Origin: Streptomyces sp. SM10
Lineage (GTDB): Bacteria; Actinomycetota; Actinomycetes; Streptomycetales; Streptomycetaceae
DNA: 64,000 nucleotides
Assembly (NCBI RefSeq): GCF_002910915.1
Contig: NZ_NEUF01000187.1
Span: 47,123 to 111,122, forward strand
Direction of reading: 5' to 3'
The translations under genes and the position numbers were made by a program. The notes beneath the pieces are model-generated. The model ran no database searches. It worked only from the letters and a program-made list of their open reading frames with translations, and had not been told where the DNA came from. Position 1 is the stretch's first letter, and the number at the start of each line of letters is the position of its first letter. Shown here piece after piece: positions 33,114 through 41,277 of this stretch.

Positions 33114-35642
33114 ATGCTCCGTACCGCCGTGCGCAATGTGCTTGCGCACAAGGCCAGGCTGCTGATGACCGTGCTCGCCGTGATGCTCGGCGTGGCCTTC
33201 GTCTCCGGCACCCTGGTCTTCACCGACACCCTCGGCAACGCCTTCCGCAACCAGTCCGCCAAGAGCTACGACAAGGTCGCCGTCGCCGTCACGACCTGGG
33301 CCGAACGCGGCGACGACGAGACCGCAGCCGTCGACGCGGCGACACTCGACAGGATCCGCGACCTCGACGGCGTGGCGGAGGCCACCGGGCGGGTCTCCGG
33401 CTTCGCGGGCGTCGCCGACCCGGACGGCAAGCTCATCGGCAACGGCTGGTCCAACACCGGTTCCAACTTCTCCCCCGGCACCGGCGGCAAGGACGCGCAG
33501 TACACCTTCACCGACGGCACGGGCCCGGTCGAGGCCGGACAGATCGCCCTCGACAGGACCACGGCGGACAAGGGCGAGTACCGCGTCGGAGAGAAGGTGC
33601 GGGTCGCCACGAACGGGCCGGTGAAGGAGTACACCCTCTCCGGCGTCTTCACCACCGAGGACGGCGCCGTGAACGCGGGCGGCAGCCTCGTCCTCTTCGA
33701 CACCGCCGTGGCCCAGCAGCTCTACCTGCGGCCCGGCGAGTTCAAGGACGTCACCGTGACCGCGGCGGCCGGTGCGTCCGACCAGCGGCTGCTGGACGCC
33801 GTGAAGCCGCTCCTGCCCGAGGGCGCCGAGGCCAAGACCGGCGCGGCCCTCGCGGACGAGGAGGCCGAGATGACCGAGTCGGGCCTCAAGAGCCTCAACT
33901 CCATGCTGCTCGCCTTCGCGGCCATCGCGCTCTTCGTCGGCGTGTTCCTGATCGCCAACACGTTCACCATGCTCATCGCCCAGCGCACCAAGGAACTCGC
34001 CCTGATGCGCGCCGTCGGCGCCTCCCGCCGACAGGTCAAGCGAGCCATCCTGCTGGAGGCCGGTGTGGTCGGCCTGACCGCCTCGGTGATCGGCTTCGCG
34101 CTCGGCGTCGCTCTCGCCACGGGGCTGCGTTCCGCGATGGGCATGTTCGGCGGGAAGATTCCTGCCGGACCGCTGGTCGTCTCCCCCACCGCGGTCGCCT
34201 CGGCCTTCGCCGTCGGCGTGCTGATCACCGTGTTCGCCGCCTGGCTGCCCGCCCGTCGCGCCGCCAAGATCCCGCCGGTGGCCGCGATGAGCAGCGTGCA
34301 CGCGGTGGCCACCACCAAGTCCCTGGTCGTACGGAACTCGATCGGCTGGGTGCTCACGCTCCTCGGGTCCGCCCTGATCGTGGCGGGCGCCGCTCAGGGC
34401 GACGAGAACGGCCGGTGGCTCATCGGCGGAGGCGCCTTCCTGACCCTGACCGGTGTCATCGTGCTCATCCCGCTGCTCTCGCGGCCGGTGATCGCGCTGG
34501 CAGGTCCGCTGCTGCGGAAGCTGTTCGGCGTCTCCGGCAAGCTGGCCGCCCAGAACGCGGTCCGCAATCCGCGCCGCACCGGAGCGACCGCCTCCGCCCT
34601 CGCGATCGGGCTCACCCTGGTCACCGGCATCTCCGTGCTCGGCGTCACGCTCGGCCAGGCCATCGACAAGATGACGACGGACAACATCCGCGCCGACTAC
34701 ATGGTCTCGATGGCCAGCGGTGAAGCGCTCGACGAGTCGGCCCTCACTGCCCTGCGCAAGGCCGACGGGGTCGCCGCGGCCACCCCTCAGCGCGCCGTCT
34801 GGCTCACCGTCGGGAAGGAGGGCGTCTCGGCCTCGGGAGTCACCCCCGGAGACGTCGAGAAGACCTTCGACCTGAAGACGGTCTCCGGCTCGCTCTCCTC
34901 GCTGGTCGACGGCGAGATCGCCGTCGACCGCAAGACCGCGAAGTCGCACGGCTGGAAGACCGGCGACAGCGTGCCCGTGACCTACCAGGACGACAAGAAG
35001 CAGACCCTGAAGGTCGGCGCGCTCTACGAGGGCAACGAGTTCCTCTCCCCGGTCCTGATCCCCGAGGACCTCGTCGCTCCGCACGAGAGCATCTCGGACA
35101 TTCGCGAGGTCTGGCTGACCATGGACGGCGGCCAGAGCGACGCCAACGAGAAGGCCGTGGTCGACGCGCTCGGTGACAACCCGGCGATGAGCGTCATGGA
35201 CCGCCAGGGCATCCGGGACATGTTCGGCGGATTCATCAACACGGCGCTGAACATCATGTACGCGCTGCTGGCGATGGCCCTGGTCATCGCGGTCCTCGGG
35301 GTCGTCAACACGCTGGCCATGTCGGTCTTCGAGCGTCAGCAGGAGATCGGGATGCTGCGGGCGATCGGCCTGGACCGGCGCAGGGTCAAGCGCATGATCC
35401 GGCTGGAGGCCGTCGTCATCTCGCTCTTCGGAGCGGTGGTCGGTGTGGGCCTGGGGACGTTCCTCGGCTGGGCCATCGGGAAGAGCCTGTCCGCCTCCAT
35501 CCCCGGCTACGCCCTGGTCATCCCGTGGGACCGGCTCGCGCTCTTCCTGGTGCTCGCCGGCCTGGTGGGTGTGCTGGCCTCCCTGTGGCCGGCCCGCAGC
35601 GGCGCGAGGCTGAACATGCTGACCGCGATCAAGACGGAGTAG
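33114..35642 (+). CDS. ABC transporter permease, FtsX/MacB-like, duplicated core
   Basis: An 842-residue permease with two copies of the FtsX permease core. The N-terminal helix (LLMTVLAVMLGVAFVSGTLVF) is followed by a large extracytoplasmic domain, then helices FAAIALFVGVFLIANTFTMLIAQRTKELALMRAVGASRRQV and further helices near residues 320-375. A second unit begins near residue 475 (AAQNAVRNPRRTGATASALAIGL) with its own external domain and ends with LAMSVFERQQEIGMLRAIGLDRRRV and GARLNMLTAIKTE. It pairs with the ATPase before it. A terminator follows. Confidence 0.93.
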   Translation: MLRTAVRNVLAHKARLLMTVLAVMLGVAFVSGTLVFTDTLGNAFRNQSAKSYDKVAVAVTTWAERGDDETAAVDAATLDRIRDLDGVAEATGRVSGFAGVADPDGKLIGNGWSNTGSNFSPGTGGKDAQYTFTDGTGPVEAGQIALDRTTADKGEYRVGEKVRVATNGPVKEYTLSGVFTTEDGAVNAGGSLVLFDTAVAQQLYLRPGEFKDVTVTAAAGASDQRLLDAVKPLLPEGAEAKTGAALADEEAEMTESGLKSLNSMLLAFAAIALFVGVFLIANTFTMLIAQRTKELALMRAVGASRRQVKRAILLEAGVVGLTASVIGFALGVALATGLRSAMGMFGGKIPAGPLVVSPTAVASAFAVGVLITVFAAWLPARRAAKIPPVAAMSSVHAVATTKSLVVRNSIGWVLTLLGSALIVAGAAQGDENGRWLIGGGAFLTLTGVIVLIPLLSRPVIALAGPLLRKLFGVSGKLAAQNAVRNPRRTGATASALAIGLTLVTGISVLGVTLGQAIDKMTTDNIRADYMVSMASGEALDESALTALRKADGVAAATPQRAVWLTVGKEGVSASGVTPGDVEKTFDLKTVSGSLSSLVDGEIAVDRKTAKSHGWKTGDSVPVTYQDDKKQTLKVGALYEGNEFLSPVLIPEDLVAPHESISDIREVWLTMDGGQSDANEKAVVDALGDNPAMSVMDRQGIRDMFGGFINTALNIMYALLAMALVIAVLGVVNTLAMSVFERQQEIGMLRAIGLDRRRVKRMIRLEAVVISLFGAVVGVGLGTFLGWAIGKSLSASIPGYALVIPWDRLALFLVLAGLVGVLASLWPARSGARLNMLTAIKTE

Positions 35643-35654
35643 GCGCACGCGGTG

Positions 35655-35687
35655 AGGGCCGGTACCCGTCGTACGGGTACCGGCCCT
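35655..35687. terminator. Perfect stem-loop terminator after the ABC permease
   Basis: AGGGCCGGTACCCGT (35655-35669) pairs with ACGGGTACCGGCCCT (35673-35687) over a 3-nt loop, between convergent genes. Confidence 0.87.
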
Positions 35688-35712
35688 TCTCCGTTCCCGT
35701 CTCCGGTCCCGG

Positions 35713-37017
35713 TCAGCTCTTCTCCGACGCCGTCCAGTCACGGGCCCGCAGGGGCATGCCGGACGGGCCGCCCTCCTGCGGACGCACCGCGAGGATCTGG
35801 TTGACGCCGATCTTGTTGTGCTCGAAGGAGAGCGCGGAGGCGGCCATGTAGAGCCGCCACACCCTGGCCCGTCCGGGCGAGGTCGCCCGGACGGCCTCCT
35901 TCCAGTTCTCCTCCAGATTGGCCACCCAGCGGCGCAGGGTCAGCGCGTAGTGCTCGCGGATCGCCTCGACGTCGCGGGCCTCGAATCCGGCCTCCTCCAG
36001 AGTGGCGACGGTGCCTCCCACCGGGGCGAGTTCGCCGTCGGGGAAGACGTAGGCGTCGATGAACTCGTCGACGTGGTACGCGGACTCGTCCCGCTCCGGG
36101 CGGCGGGCGATCTGGTGGTTGAGCAGCCGGCCGCCGGGTTCGAGCAGGGCGTAGAGGTCGTCGGCGTACTCACGGAAGCGGACCGAGCCGACGTGCTCGG
36201 CCATGCCGATCGAGGAGATGGCGTCGTACGGGCCGTCCCTGACGTCACGGTAGTCCTGGACCCGGATCTCGATCCGGTCGGTGAGGCCCTCCTCGGCGAT
36301 GCGCTTGCGGGCGAAGGCGGCCTGTTCGGTGGAGAGGGTCACCCCGGTGACCCGGGCGCCGTACTCACGGGCGGCGTGGATGGCCATGGAGCCCCATCCG
36401 CAGCCGACGTCGAGGAGGCGGTCTCCCTCCTGGAGGGCGAGCTTGCGGCAGACGAGGTCGAGCTTGTCGCGCTGGGCCTCCTCGAGGGTGGAGCCGTCCT
36501 GCCAGTAGGCGCAGGAGTACACCATGGACGGGCCGAGGACCATGGCGTAGAAGTCGTTGCCCACGTCGTAGTGGTGGCTGATGGCTTCCTTGTCGCGGCG
36601 CTTGGTGTGCAGCGCTCCGGTGCGGCGGCGGATCTCCTCCGGGGGCGGGGGCGGCGGTGGCCACGGCCCGGCGATCTCCACGAGGCCACGGGCGAAGGCC
36701 CGCACCTTCGGGTCGCGGACGGGGTGGACGGTGTCCTTCGCGTCGGCGCCGCGCTCCCAGAGCAGCGCGGCCACGGCGTCCAGGGCCGCGTACAGATCAC
36801 CGTCGACGTCGATCTCGCCTGCCACCCAGGCGCGGGCCAGCCCCAGCTCGCCCGGCTTCCAGAGCAGCCGGCGCAGGGCGCGGCGGTGGCGCAGCACGAG
36901 GGTGGGGGCACCCGGCGGCCCGGATTCACTGCCGTCCCAGGCCCGGATCCGGACCGGCAGGGGTTCTCCCAGCAACTCTTCGGCGAGAGCGGTCAGCCGC
37001 GATGCGGCGTCGGCCAT
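35713..37017 (-). CDS. Cyclopropane-fatty-acyl-phospholipid synthase-like methyltransferase
   Basis: SAM-dependent lipid methyltransferase of 434 residues. Visible features are the N-terminal family domain (HRRALRRLLWKPGELGLARAWVAGEIDVDGD), HYDVGNDFYAMVLGPSMVYSCAYW, SAM motif DVGCGWGSMAIHAA, GVTLSTEQ, and the conserved GMAEHVG and YVFPDGEL segments. It probably cyclopropanates or methylates unsaturated acyl chains. A run of seven prolines (near residue 120) precedes the catalytic part and may need EF-P for translation. The ATG at 37017 is in a GGAGGTGTGCACC context; the in-frame extension beyond it lacks family similarity. Confidence 0.9.
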   Translation of the reverse strand: MADAASRLTALAEELLGEPLPVRIRAWDGSESGPPGAPTLVLRHRRALRRLLWKPGELGLARAWVAGEIDVDGDLYAALDAVAALLWERGADAKDTVHPVRDPKVRAFARGLVEIAGPWPPPPPPPEEIRRRTGALHTKRRDKEAISHHYDVGNDFYAMVLGPSMVYSCAYWQDGSTLEEAQRDKLDLVCRKLALQEGDRLLDVGCGWGSMAIHAAREYGARVTGVTLSTEQAAFARKRIAEEGLTDRIEIRVQDYRDVRDGPYDAISSIGMAEHVGSVRFREYADDLYALLEPGGRLLNHQIARRPERDESAYHVDEFIDAYVFPDGELAPVGGTVATLEEAGFEARDVEAIREHYALTLRRWVANLEENWKEAVRATSPGRARVWRLYMAASALSFEHNKIGVNQILAVRPQEGGPSGMPLRARDWTASEKS

Positions 37018-37211
37018 GGTGCACACCTCCGTGGTGGTGTTTCCGAACGTGCCTAAATTCGCATATACGCATCCGAACCGGGCCGCGACACCTCGGGCCG
37101 CGGCGAGGTACAGCAGCGTCAACGCCGCCCGGCGGCCGGGCCATCCCGCTCGCGGGCAACGGAACGGCAAAATACCTGCAATAGCCATCTAGTTATCGGC
37201 GTCCAGGAACG

Positions 37212-37255
37212 CCGAAGGGGCCGTCCGCACCACGGATGGCGGACGACCCCTTCGG
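37212..37255. terminator. Stem-loop terminator between CFA-like and ndh genes
   Basis: CCGAAGGGG-C-CGTCCGC (37212-37228) pairs with GCGGACG-A-CCCCTTCGG (37239-37255), 16 bp with one mismatch and a 10-nt loop, just past the ndh stop on the minus strand. Confidence 0.8.
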
Positions 37256-37268
37256 TGACGTACGGGCG

Positions 37269-38672
37269 CTAGGAGGCCTTGGCCTTCTCGCCGGCCTTGC
37301 TCGCGTCGCCGTCGGCCTTGGCCGCGACCGGAGCGGGGCTCGGCTTGGCGGCCTCGTAGAACTCCTCGCGCGGAGTCTCCATGGCGCCGAGCGAGACGAC
37401 CTCGCGCTTGAGGAACATCGCCAGCGTCCAGTCGGCGAAGATCCGGATCTTGCGGTTCCAGGTCGGCATGGCCATGCCGTGGTAGCCGCGGTGCATGTAC
37501 CAGGCGAGACGGCCCTTGACCTTGATCTTCACCTTGCCCATGACGATCATCGCGACGCCCTTGTGCAGGCCGAGTCCGGCGACCGCACCCTTGTTGGCGT
37601 GGCTGTACTCCTTCTGCGGGAAGCCCCGCATGCCGGAGATGACGTTGTCACCGAGGACCTTCGCCTGACGCAGCGCGTGCTGGGCGTTCGGCGGGCACCA
37701 GGCGTTCGGGTTGCCCGCACGGCGGCCGACCATGTCCGGGACCTGGGCGTTGTCGCCCGCGGCCCAGATGTAGTCGGTGCCCTGCACCTGGAGCTTCTCG
37801 GAGGTGTCCACGTGACCACGCGGGCCGAGCGGCAGGCCGAAGCGGGCCAGCGCCGGGTTCGGCTTCACGCCGGCCGTCCACACGATCGTGCTGGAGTCGA
37901 CCTCGAGGCCGTTCTTCAGCACCACGTGGCCGTCGACACAGGAGTCCATGGACGTCGAGAGGTAGACCTCGACACCGCGGCTCTCCAGGTGCTCCTTGCC
38001 GTACGCGCCCAGCTTCGGGCCGACCTCGGGAAGGATCTTGTCGGCGGCGTCGACCAGGACGAAGCGCATGTCCTCGCGCTTGACGCTCGTGTAGTACTTC
38101 GCCGCGTCGCGGGCCATGTCCTCGACCTCGCCGATGGTCTCCGCGCCGGCGAAGCCGCCGCCCACGAAGACGAACGTCAGCGCCTTGCGGCGGACGTCCT
38201 CATCGGTCGTCGAGTCGGCCTTGTCCAGCTGCTCGAGGACGTGGTTGCGCAGACCGATGGACTCCTCGATGCCCTTCATGCCGATGCCCTGCTCGGCGAG
38301 GCCGGGGATCGGGAAGGTGCGGGAGACCGCGCCCATCGCGATGACCAGGTAGTCGAAGGGCAGCTCGTAGGCCTCGCCGACGAGCGGCGCGACCGTGGCG
38401 ACCTTGCGGTCCTGATCGATGGTCGTGACACGGCCGGTGAGAACCTCTGCCTTGGGCAGCACGCGTCGCAGCGGGACGACGACATGCCGAGGCGAGATGC
38501 TGCCGGCAGCAGCTTCGGGGAGGAAGGGCTGGTACGTCATGTACGAGCGCGGGTCGACGACCGTGACGGTCGCCTCTCCATACCGCATCTTCTTCAGAAT
38601 GCGACGAGCTGCGTACAGGCCTACGTACCCACCGCCTACAACGAGGATCCTGGGACGCTCCGTGGTGCTCAT
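37269..38672 (-). CDS. ndh: Type II NADH dehydrogenase
   Basis: Single-subunit NADH:quinone oxidoreductase (467 residues) peripheral to the membrane, non-proton-pumping. The FAD motif GGGYVGLYAARR is at residues about 13-24, the NAD motif FVFVGGGFAGAETIGE near 170, WTAGVKPNPALARFGLPL near 275 and the FAD-binding IWAAGDNAQVPD near 315. C-terminal amphipathic segments (WYMHRGYHGMAMPTWNRKIRIFADWTLAMFLKR) suit membrane docking. The ATG at 38672 directly precedes the dinucleotide fold. Two Rex-like operators lie upstream, suggesting repression when NADH/NAD+ is low. Confidence 0.94.
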   Translation of the reverse strand: MSTTERPRILVVGGGYVGLYAARRILKKMRYGEATVTVVDPRSYMTYQPFLPEAAAGSISPRHVVVPLRRVLPKAEVLTGRVTTIDQDRKVATVAPLVGEAYELPFDYLVIAMGAVSRTFPIPGLAEQGIGMKGIEESIGLRNHVLEQLDKADSTTDEDVRRKALTFVFVGGGFAGAETIGEVEDMARDAAKYYTSVKREDMRFVLVDAADKILPEVGPKLGAYGKEHLESRGVEVYLSTSMDSCVDGHVVLKNGLEVDSSTIVWTAGVKPNPALARFGLPLGPRGHVDTSEKLQVQGTDYIWAAGDNAQVPDMVGRRAGNPNAWCPPNAQHALRQAKVLGDNVISGMRGFPQKEYSHANKGAVAGLGLHKGVAMIVMGKVKIKVKGRLAWYMHRGYHGMAMPTWNRKIRIFADWTLAMFLKREVVSLGAMETPREEFYEAAKPSPAPVAAKADGDASKAGEKAKAS

Positions 38673-38706
38673 GCCATCGAGTATCCACCCCCCTCGGGGG
38701 GCATGC

Positions 38707-38724
38707 TCGTGAGCCCCTTCACAA
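38707..38724. promoter_or_regulatory. Rex-like operator close to the ndh start
   Basis: Read on the minus strand it is TTGTGAA-GGGG-CTCACGA, matching 12 of 14 conserved arm positions of the Rex consensus TTGTGAANNNNTTCACAA. It lies 35-52 bp before the ndh start codon, where a repressor would block transcription. Confidence 0.6.
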
Positions 38725-38979
38725 GGTATGCGCCACCCTCTGCTACACTTCGCCGCCCACGTGACCCAGGTCATGGTGCGTACGGGGAACCACGACGCAC
38801 CGGCGAACGTTGTTCACCGCTTGTGAGCTGGCCCTTGAGGCTTCGGACGGGATGAACCGCCCGCCCGGGACACACCTTCGCCACACCCTCGAAACGCCCC
38901 CGCATCACCACCGCGAGGGGTCGCCGGGTGCCCGCGCGGCGCCTCGGAGGCAGAACTTCGCCCACCGGGGCCGAATTCC

Positions 38980-38997
38980 TTGTGAAGAAGTTCACGA
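38980..38997. promoter_or_regulatory. Second, near-perfect Rex-like operator in the ndh upstream region
   Basis: TTGTGAA-GAAG-TTCACGA matches 13 of 14 arm positions of the Rex consensus. It lies about 308 bp upstream of ndh and before the Ppx/GppA terminator, in a 448-bp spacer that holds no supported gene. It may mark a second ndh promoter. Confidence 0.6.
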
Positions 38998-39020
38998 AGT
39001 TTCCCGCGGCGCCTCGCGAA

Positions 39021-39050
39021 AGGCCTCCCCGGACCGTTCCGGGGAGGCCT
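39021..39050. terminator. Stem-loop terminator after the Ppx/GppA gene
   Basis: AGGCCTCCCCGGA (39021-39033) and TCCGGGGAGGCCT (39038-39050) form a perfect 13-bp stem over CCGT, 71 nt past the minus-strand stop at 39121. Confidence 0.85.
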
Positions 39051-39120
39051 CGCCCAGCTCAAAGGTGCAGGCTGGAATGCGTTTGAGCGGGATCTCACCG
39101 CGCCCTCGCCCGCACGGTGA

Positions 39121-40062
39121 TCAGGCGGCGGACCAGGCGATCCCGTCGAGGATGTCGTGTTCGCTGACCACGACCTCACGCGCCCCGCTCCGCTCCATCA
39201 CGGCGAGCAGCACGAGCGCTCCCGCGGCGATGACATCGACCCTGCCGGGGTGCATCGCCGGGATCGCGGCACGCTCCTCGTGCGTCGAGGCCAGCAGACG
39301 CGCCGCGATCTCCCTGACCTGCTCCAGGGGGACCCGGGAGTGGTGGATGGCCGCGGAGTCGTACGCGTCGAGCCCGAGCGCGATCGCGGCGACGGTGGTG
39401 ACCGTCCCGGCCAGTCCCACGAGCGTCGCCGCCGAGGAGAGCGGCACCGTCCGCTCGGCGAGGTCCAGGGCGGCCCCGATGTCCTCGCGGATCGCGGCGA
39501 CCCGGTCGGGCGTGGGCGGATCCACGACGGTGCCGTCCAGGACGAGATGACGCTCCGTCATGCGTACGCAGCCGATGTCCACGGACCGGGCGGCGCGGAC
39601 ACGGTCGTCACCGACGACGAACTCCGTGGAGCCGCCGCCGATGTCCACCACCAGATACGGCTTCTCCAGGTGGTCGCTGCCCGCCAGTTCCCTGGTGGCG
39701 CCGTCGAAGGAGAGCTGGGCCTCCTGGTCGCCCGTGACGACCTCGGGCTCGACGTCCAGGATGTCCAGGACCCCGCGGACGAACGTGTCGCTGTTCTCCG
39801 CGTCACGGGAGGCGGACGTGGCGACGAACCGGATCCGCTCGGCACCGAGCTCCTTGATCACCGCCGCGTACTCACGGCAGGCGTCGAAGGTGCGCTCGAG
39901 CGCCTCGGGGGCCAGCCGGCCGGTCCGGTCGACGCCCTGGCCGAGCCGGACGATCCTCATCCGGCGGTCGAGCTCGGTGAAGTCCCCGGTGGCGGGGTCC
40001 ACATCCGCGACGAGCAGGCGGATGGAGTTGGTACCGCAGTCGATGGCGGCAACGCGGGTCAT
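39121..40062 (-). CDS. Ppx/GppA family exopolyphosphatase / (p)ppGpp phosphatase
   Basis: A 313-residue ASKHA-fold phosphatase. It begins AAIDCGTNSIRLLVADV (phosphate 1 motif), continues with RRMRIVRLGQGVDRTG, VTGDQEAQLSFDGA, the phosphate 2 motif VVDIGGGSTEFVVG and GLAGTVTTVAAI. It lacks the C-terminal HD-like domain of E. coli Ppx, as is normal for the short actinobacterial form. It is the last of a run DUF501-Ppx downstream of FtsB-like and enolase genes and may tune polyphosphate or alarmone levels. Confidence 0.92.
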   Translation of the reverse strand: MTRVAAIDCGTNSIRLLVADVDPATGDFTELDRRMRIVRLGQGVDRTGRLAPEALERTFDACREYAAVIKELGAERIRFVATSASRDAENSDTFVRGVLDILDVEPEVVTGDQEAQLSFDGATRELAGSDHLEKPYLVVDIGGGSTEFVVGDDRVRAARSVDIGCVRMTERHLVLDGTVVDPPTPDRVAAIREDIGAALDLAERTVPLSSAATLVGLAGTVTTVAAIALGLDAYDSAAIHHSRVPLEQVREIAARLLASTHEERAAIPAMHPGRVDVIAAGALVLLAVMERSGAREVVVSEHDILDGIAWSAA

Positions 40063-40099
40063 GGGGCTCCTGTGGTCGTACGGGTACCGCGCCGCGGGG

Positions 40100-40660
40100 T
40101 CAGGACGCGTCGGGGCCGGCGTCGGGACCGCACGGCGTGACGCACGGGCCCTTCGCCCACCACTGCGGCAGCATCGCGATGGCCTCGTCGCCCAGCGGGT
40201 TCACCCCGGGGCCGGCGGCCAGCGAGTGGCCGACCAGGACGTGCAGGCACTTCACCCGGTCCGGCATGCCGCCGGCGCTCGGGAAGCCCTCCAGGACCTC
40301 GATGGCGTCGCGCCGGGCGAGGTAGTCCTCGTGGGCGGCGCGGTAGGCGGCGGCCAGCTCCGGGTCGGTGGTGAGACGCTCGGTCATCTCCTTCATGACC
40401 CCGTTGGCCTCCAGCGTGCCGATCGCGGACGCGGCTCGCGGGCAGGTCAGGTAGTACGTCGTCGGGAACGGCGTGCCGTCCTCCAGACGGGGCTGCGTCT
40501 CGACCACGTCCGGGTTGCCGCACGGGCAGCGGTGCGCGATGGCACGCAGCCCGCGCGGAGGCCGCCCGAGCTGGAGCCCGAACGCGGCGATGTCCGCGTC
40601 GGTGGGCGTGGTGGATTCGGTCTGCGGAGGGGGGGTGTCCATGCCTGCCTTGAATGTCAT
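40100..40660 (-). CDS. DUF501 domain protein
   Basis: A 186-residue actinobacterial protein of the DUF501 family. Recognisable segments are RCPCGNPDVVETQPRLEDGTPFPTTYYLTCP, with three of its four cysteines in a possible metal-binding arrangement, and PDRVKCLHVLVGHSLAAGPGVNPLGDEA. An ATG at 40642 could be the true start, just before the conserved part. The gene is conserved between the FtsB/DivIC-like and Ppx/GppA genes in actinobacteria; its function is unknown. Confidence 0.88.
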   Translation of the reverse strand: MTFKAGMDTPPPQTESTTPTDADIAAFGLQLGRPPRGLRAIAHRCPCGNPDVVETQPRLEDGTPFPTTYYLTCPRAASAIGTLEANGVMKEMTERLTTDPELAAAYRAAHEDYLARRDAIEVLEGFPSAGGMPDRVKCLHVLVGHSLAAGPGVNPLGDEAIAMLPQWWAKGPCVTPCGPDAGPDAS

Positions 40661-40712
40661 CGGTCGGACTGTATGAATCGGTGCGGGGCCGGGGCTCCGC
40701 GCGTGCGCGAGG

Positions 40713-41183
40713 TCATTCGCGGTCCGCGCTGTCGACGCCGTCCCAGAGGTTCGAGTGCCAGGGCCGCCCCGTCGCCCCCGGATCGCCGCGGCGCACCTCG
40801 GCCGCGTCCGGGTCGACCACCGTGTAACCGGTCTCGCCGGGCAGCACGTAGTGGAGGTGCTGGCGCGCGAGACGGCGGATGTAGGCGTCGTCCTTGAGCC
40901 GCGCCTTCTCGTCCCGCAGCTCCTCGGTCCGCTGGTGCGCCTCCCGCGAGAGCCTCTCCTGATCGGCGATCTGGTCGCGCTGGGAGATGTACTGCCGCAT
41001 GGGATAGGCGAGGGCGACCACCAGGGAGCAGACGATCAGCGCGAGGAACGCCGCACGGCCCGTGAGCCGTGACCGGCGGGCCTGGCGGCGGTTCTGGGAC
41101 CGGTAGACGCGGGCCGCCGTCTGCTCACCGAGCAGTCGCAGCCTGGTCGCGGTGGAGAACCGGTCGCGGTCCTTCCCGGCCAT
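40713..41183 (-). CDS. FtsB/DivIC-like septum formation initiator protein
   Basis: Bitopic division protein of 156 residues: basic cytoplasmic N terminus (RSQNRRQARRSRLTGR), a single transmembrane helix (AAFLALIVCSLVVALAYPM, about residues 44-62), and an extracytoplasmic coiled coil (QRDQIADQERLSREAHQRTEELRDEKARLKD) followed by a short conserved patch AYIRRLARQHLHYVLPGE. This is the DivIC/FtsB layout, and the position next to enolase is conserved widely in Gram-positive bacteria. It probably forms part of the divisome with FtsL and FtsQ-like proteins. Confidence 0.9.
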   Translation of the reverse strand: MAGKDRDRFSTATRLRLLGEQTAARVYRSQNRRQARRSRLTGRAAFLALIVCSLVVALAYPMRQYISQRDQIADQERLSREAHQRTEELRDEKARLKDDAYIRRLARQHLHYVLPGETGYTVVDPDAAEVRRGDPGATGRPWHSNLWDGVDSADRE

Positions 41184-41277
41184 GTCTCACGCCTCCCCGT
41201 TACGCACGTCCGTCCCCGCACACGGTACGGGACCGGATGCGGGGACGGACGGAGGCTGGTGCCCCGGACTCGGGTTG

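Noticed and set aside
32157..35741. Very long open frame antisense to the ABC exporter genes
   Set aside because: It mirrors the real permease and ATPase genes; its translation is low-complexity Arg/Gly/Asp/His-rich, as expected from a high-GC shadow frame, with no domain.
38811..38830. Possible third Rex site (TTCACCGCTTGTGA)
   Set aside because: The arms are in the wrong order and spacing for the Rex consensus.
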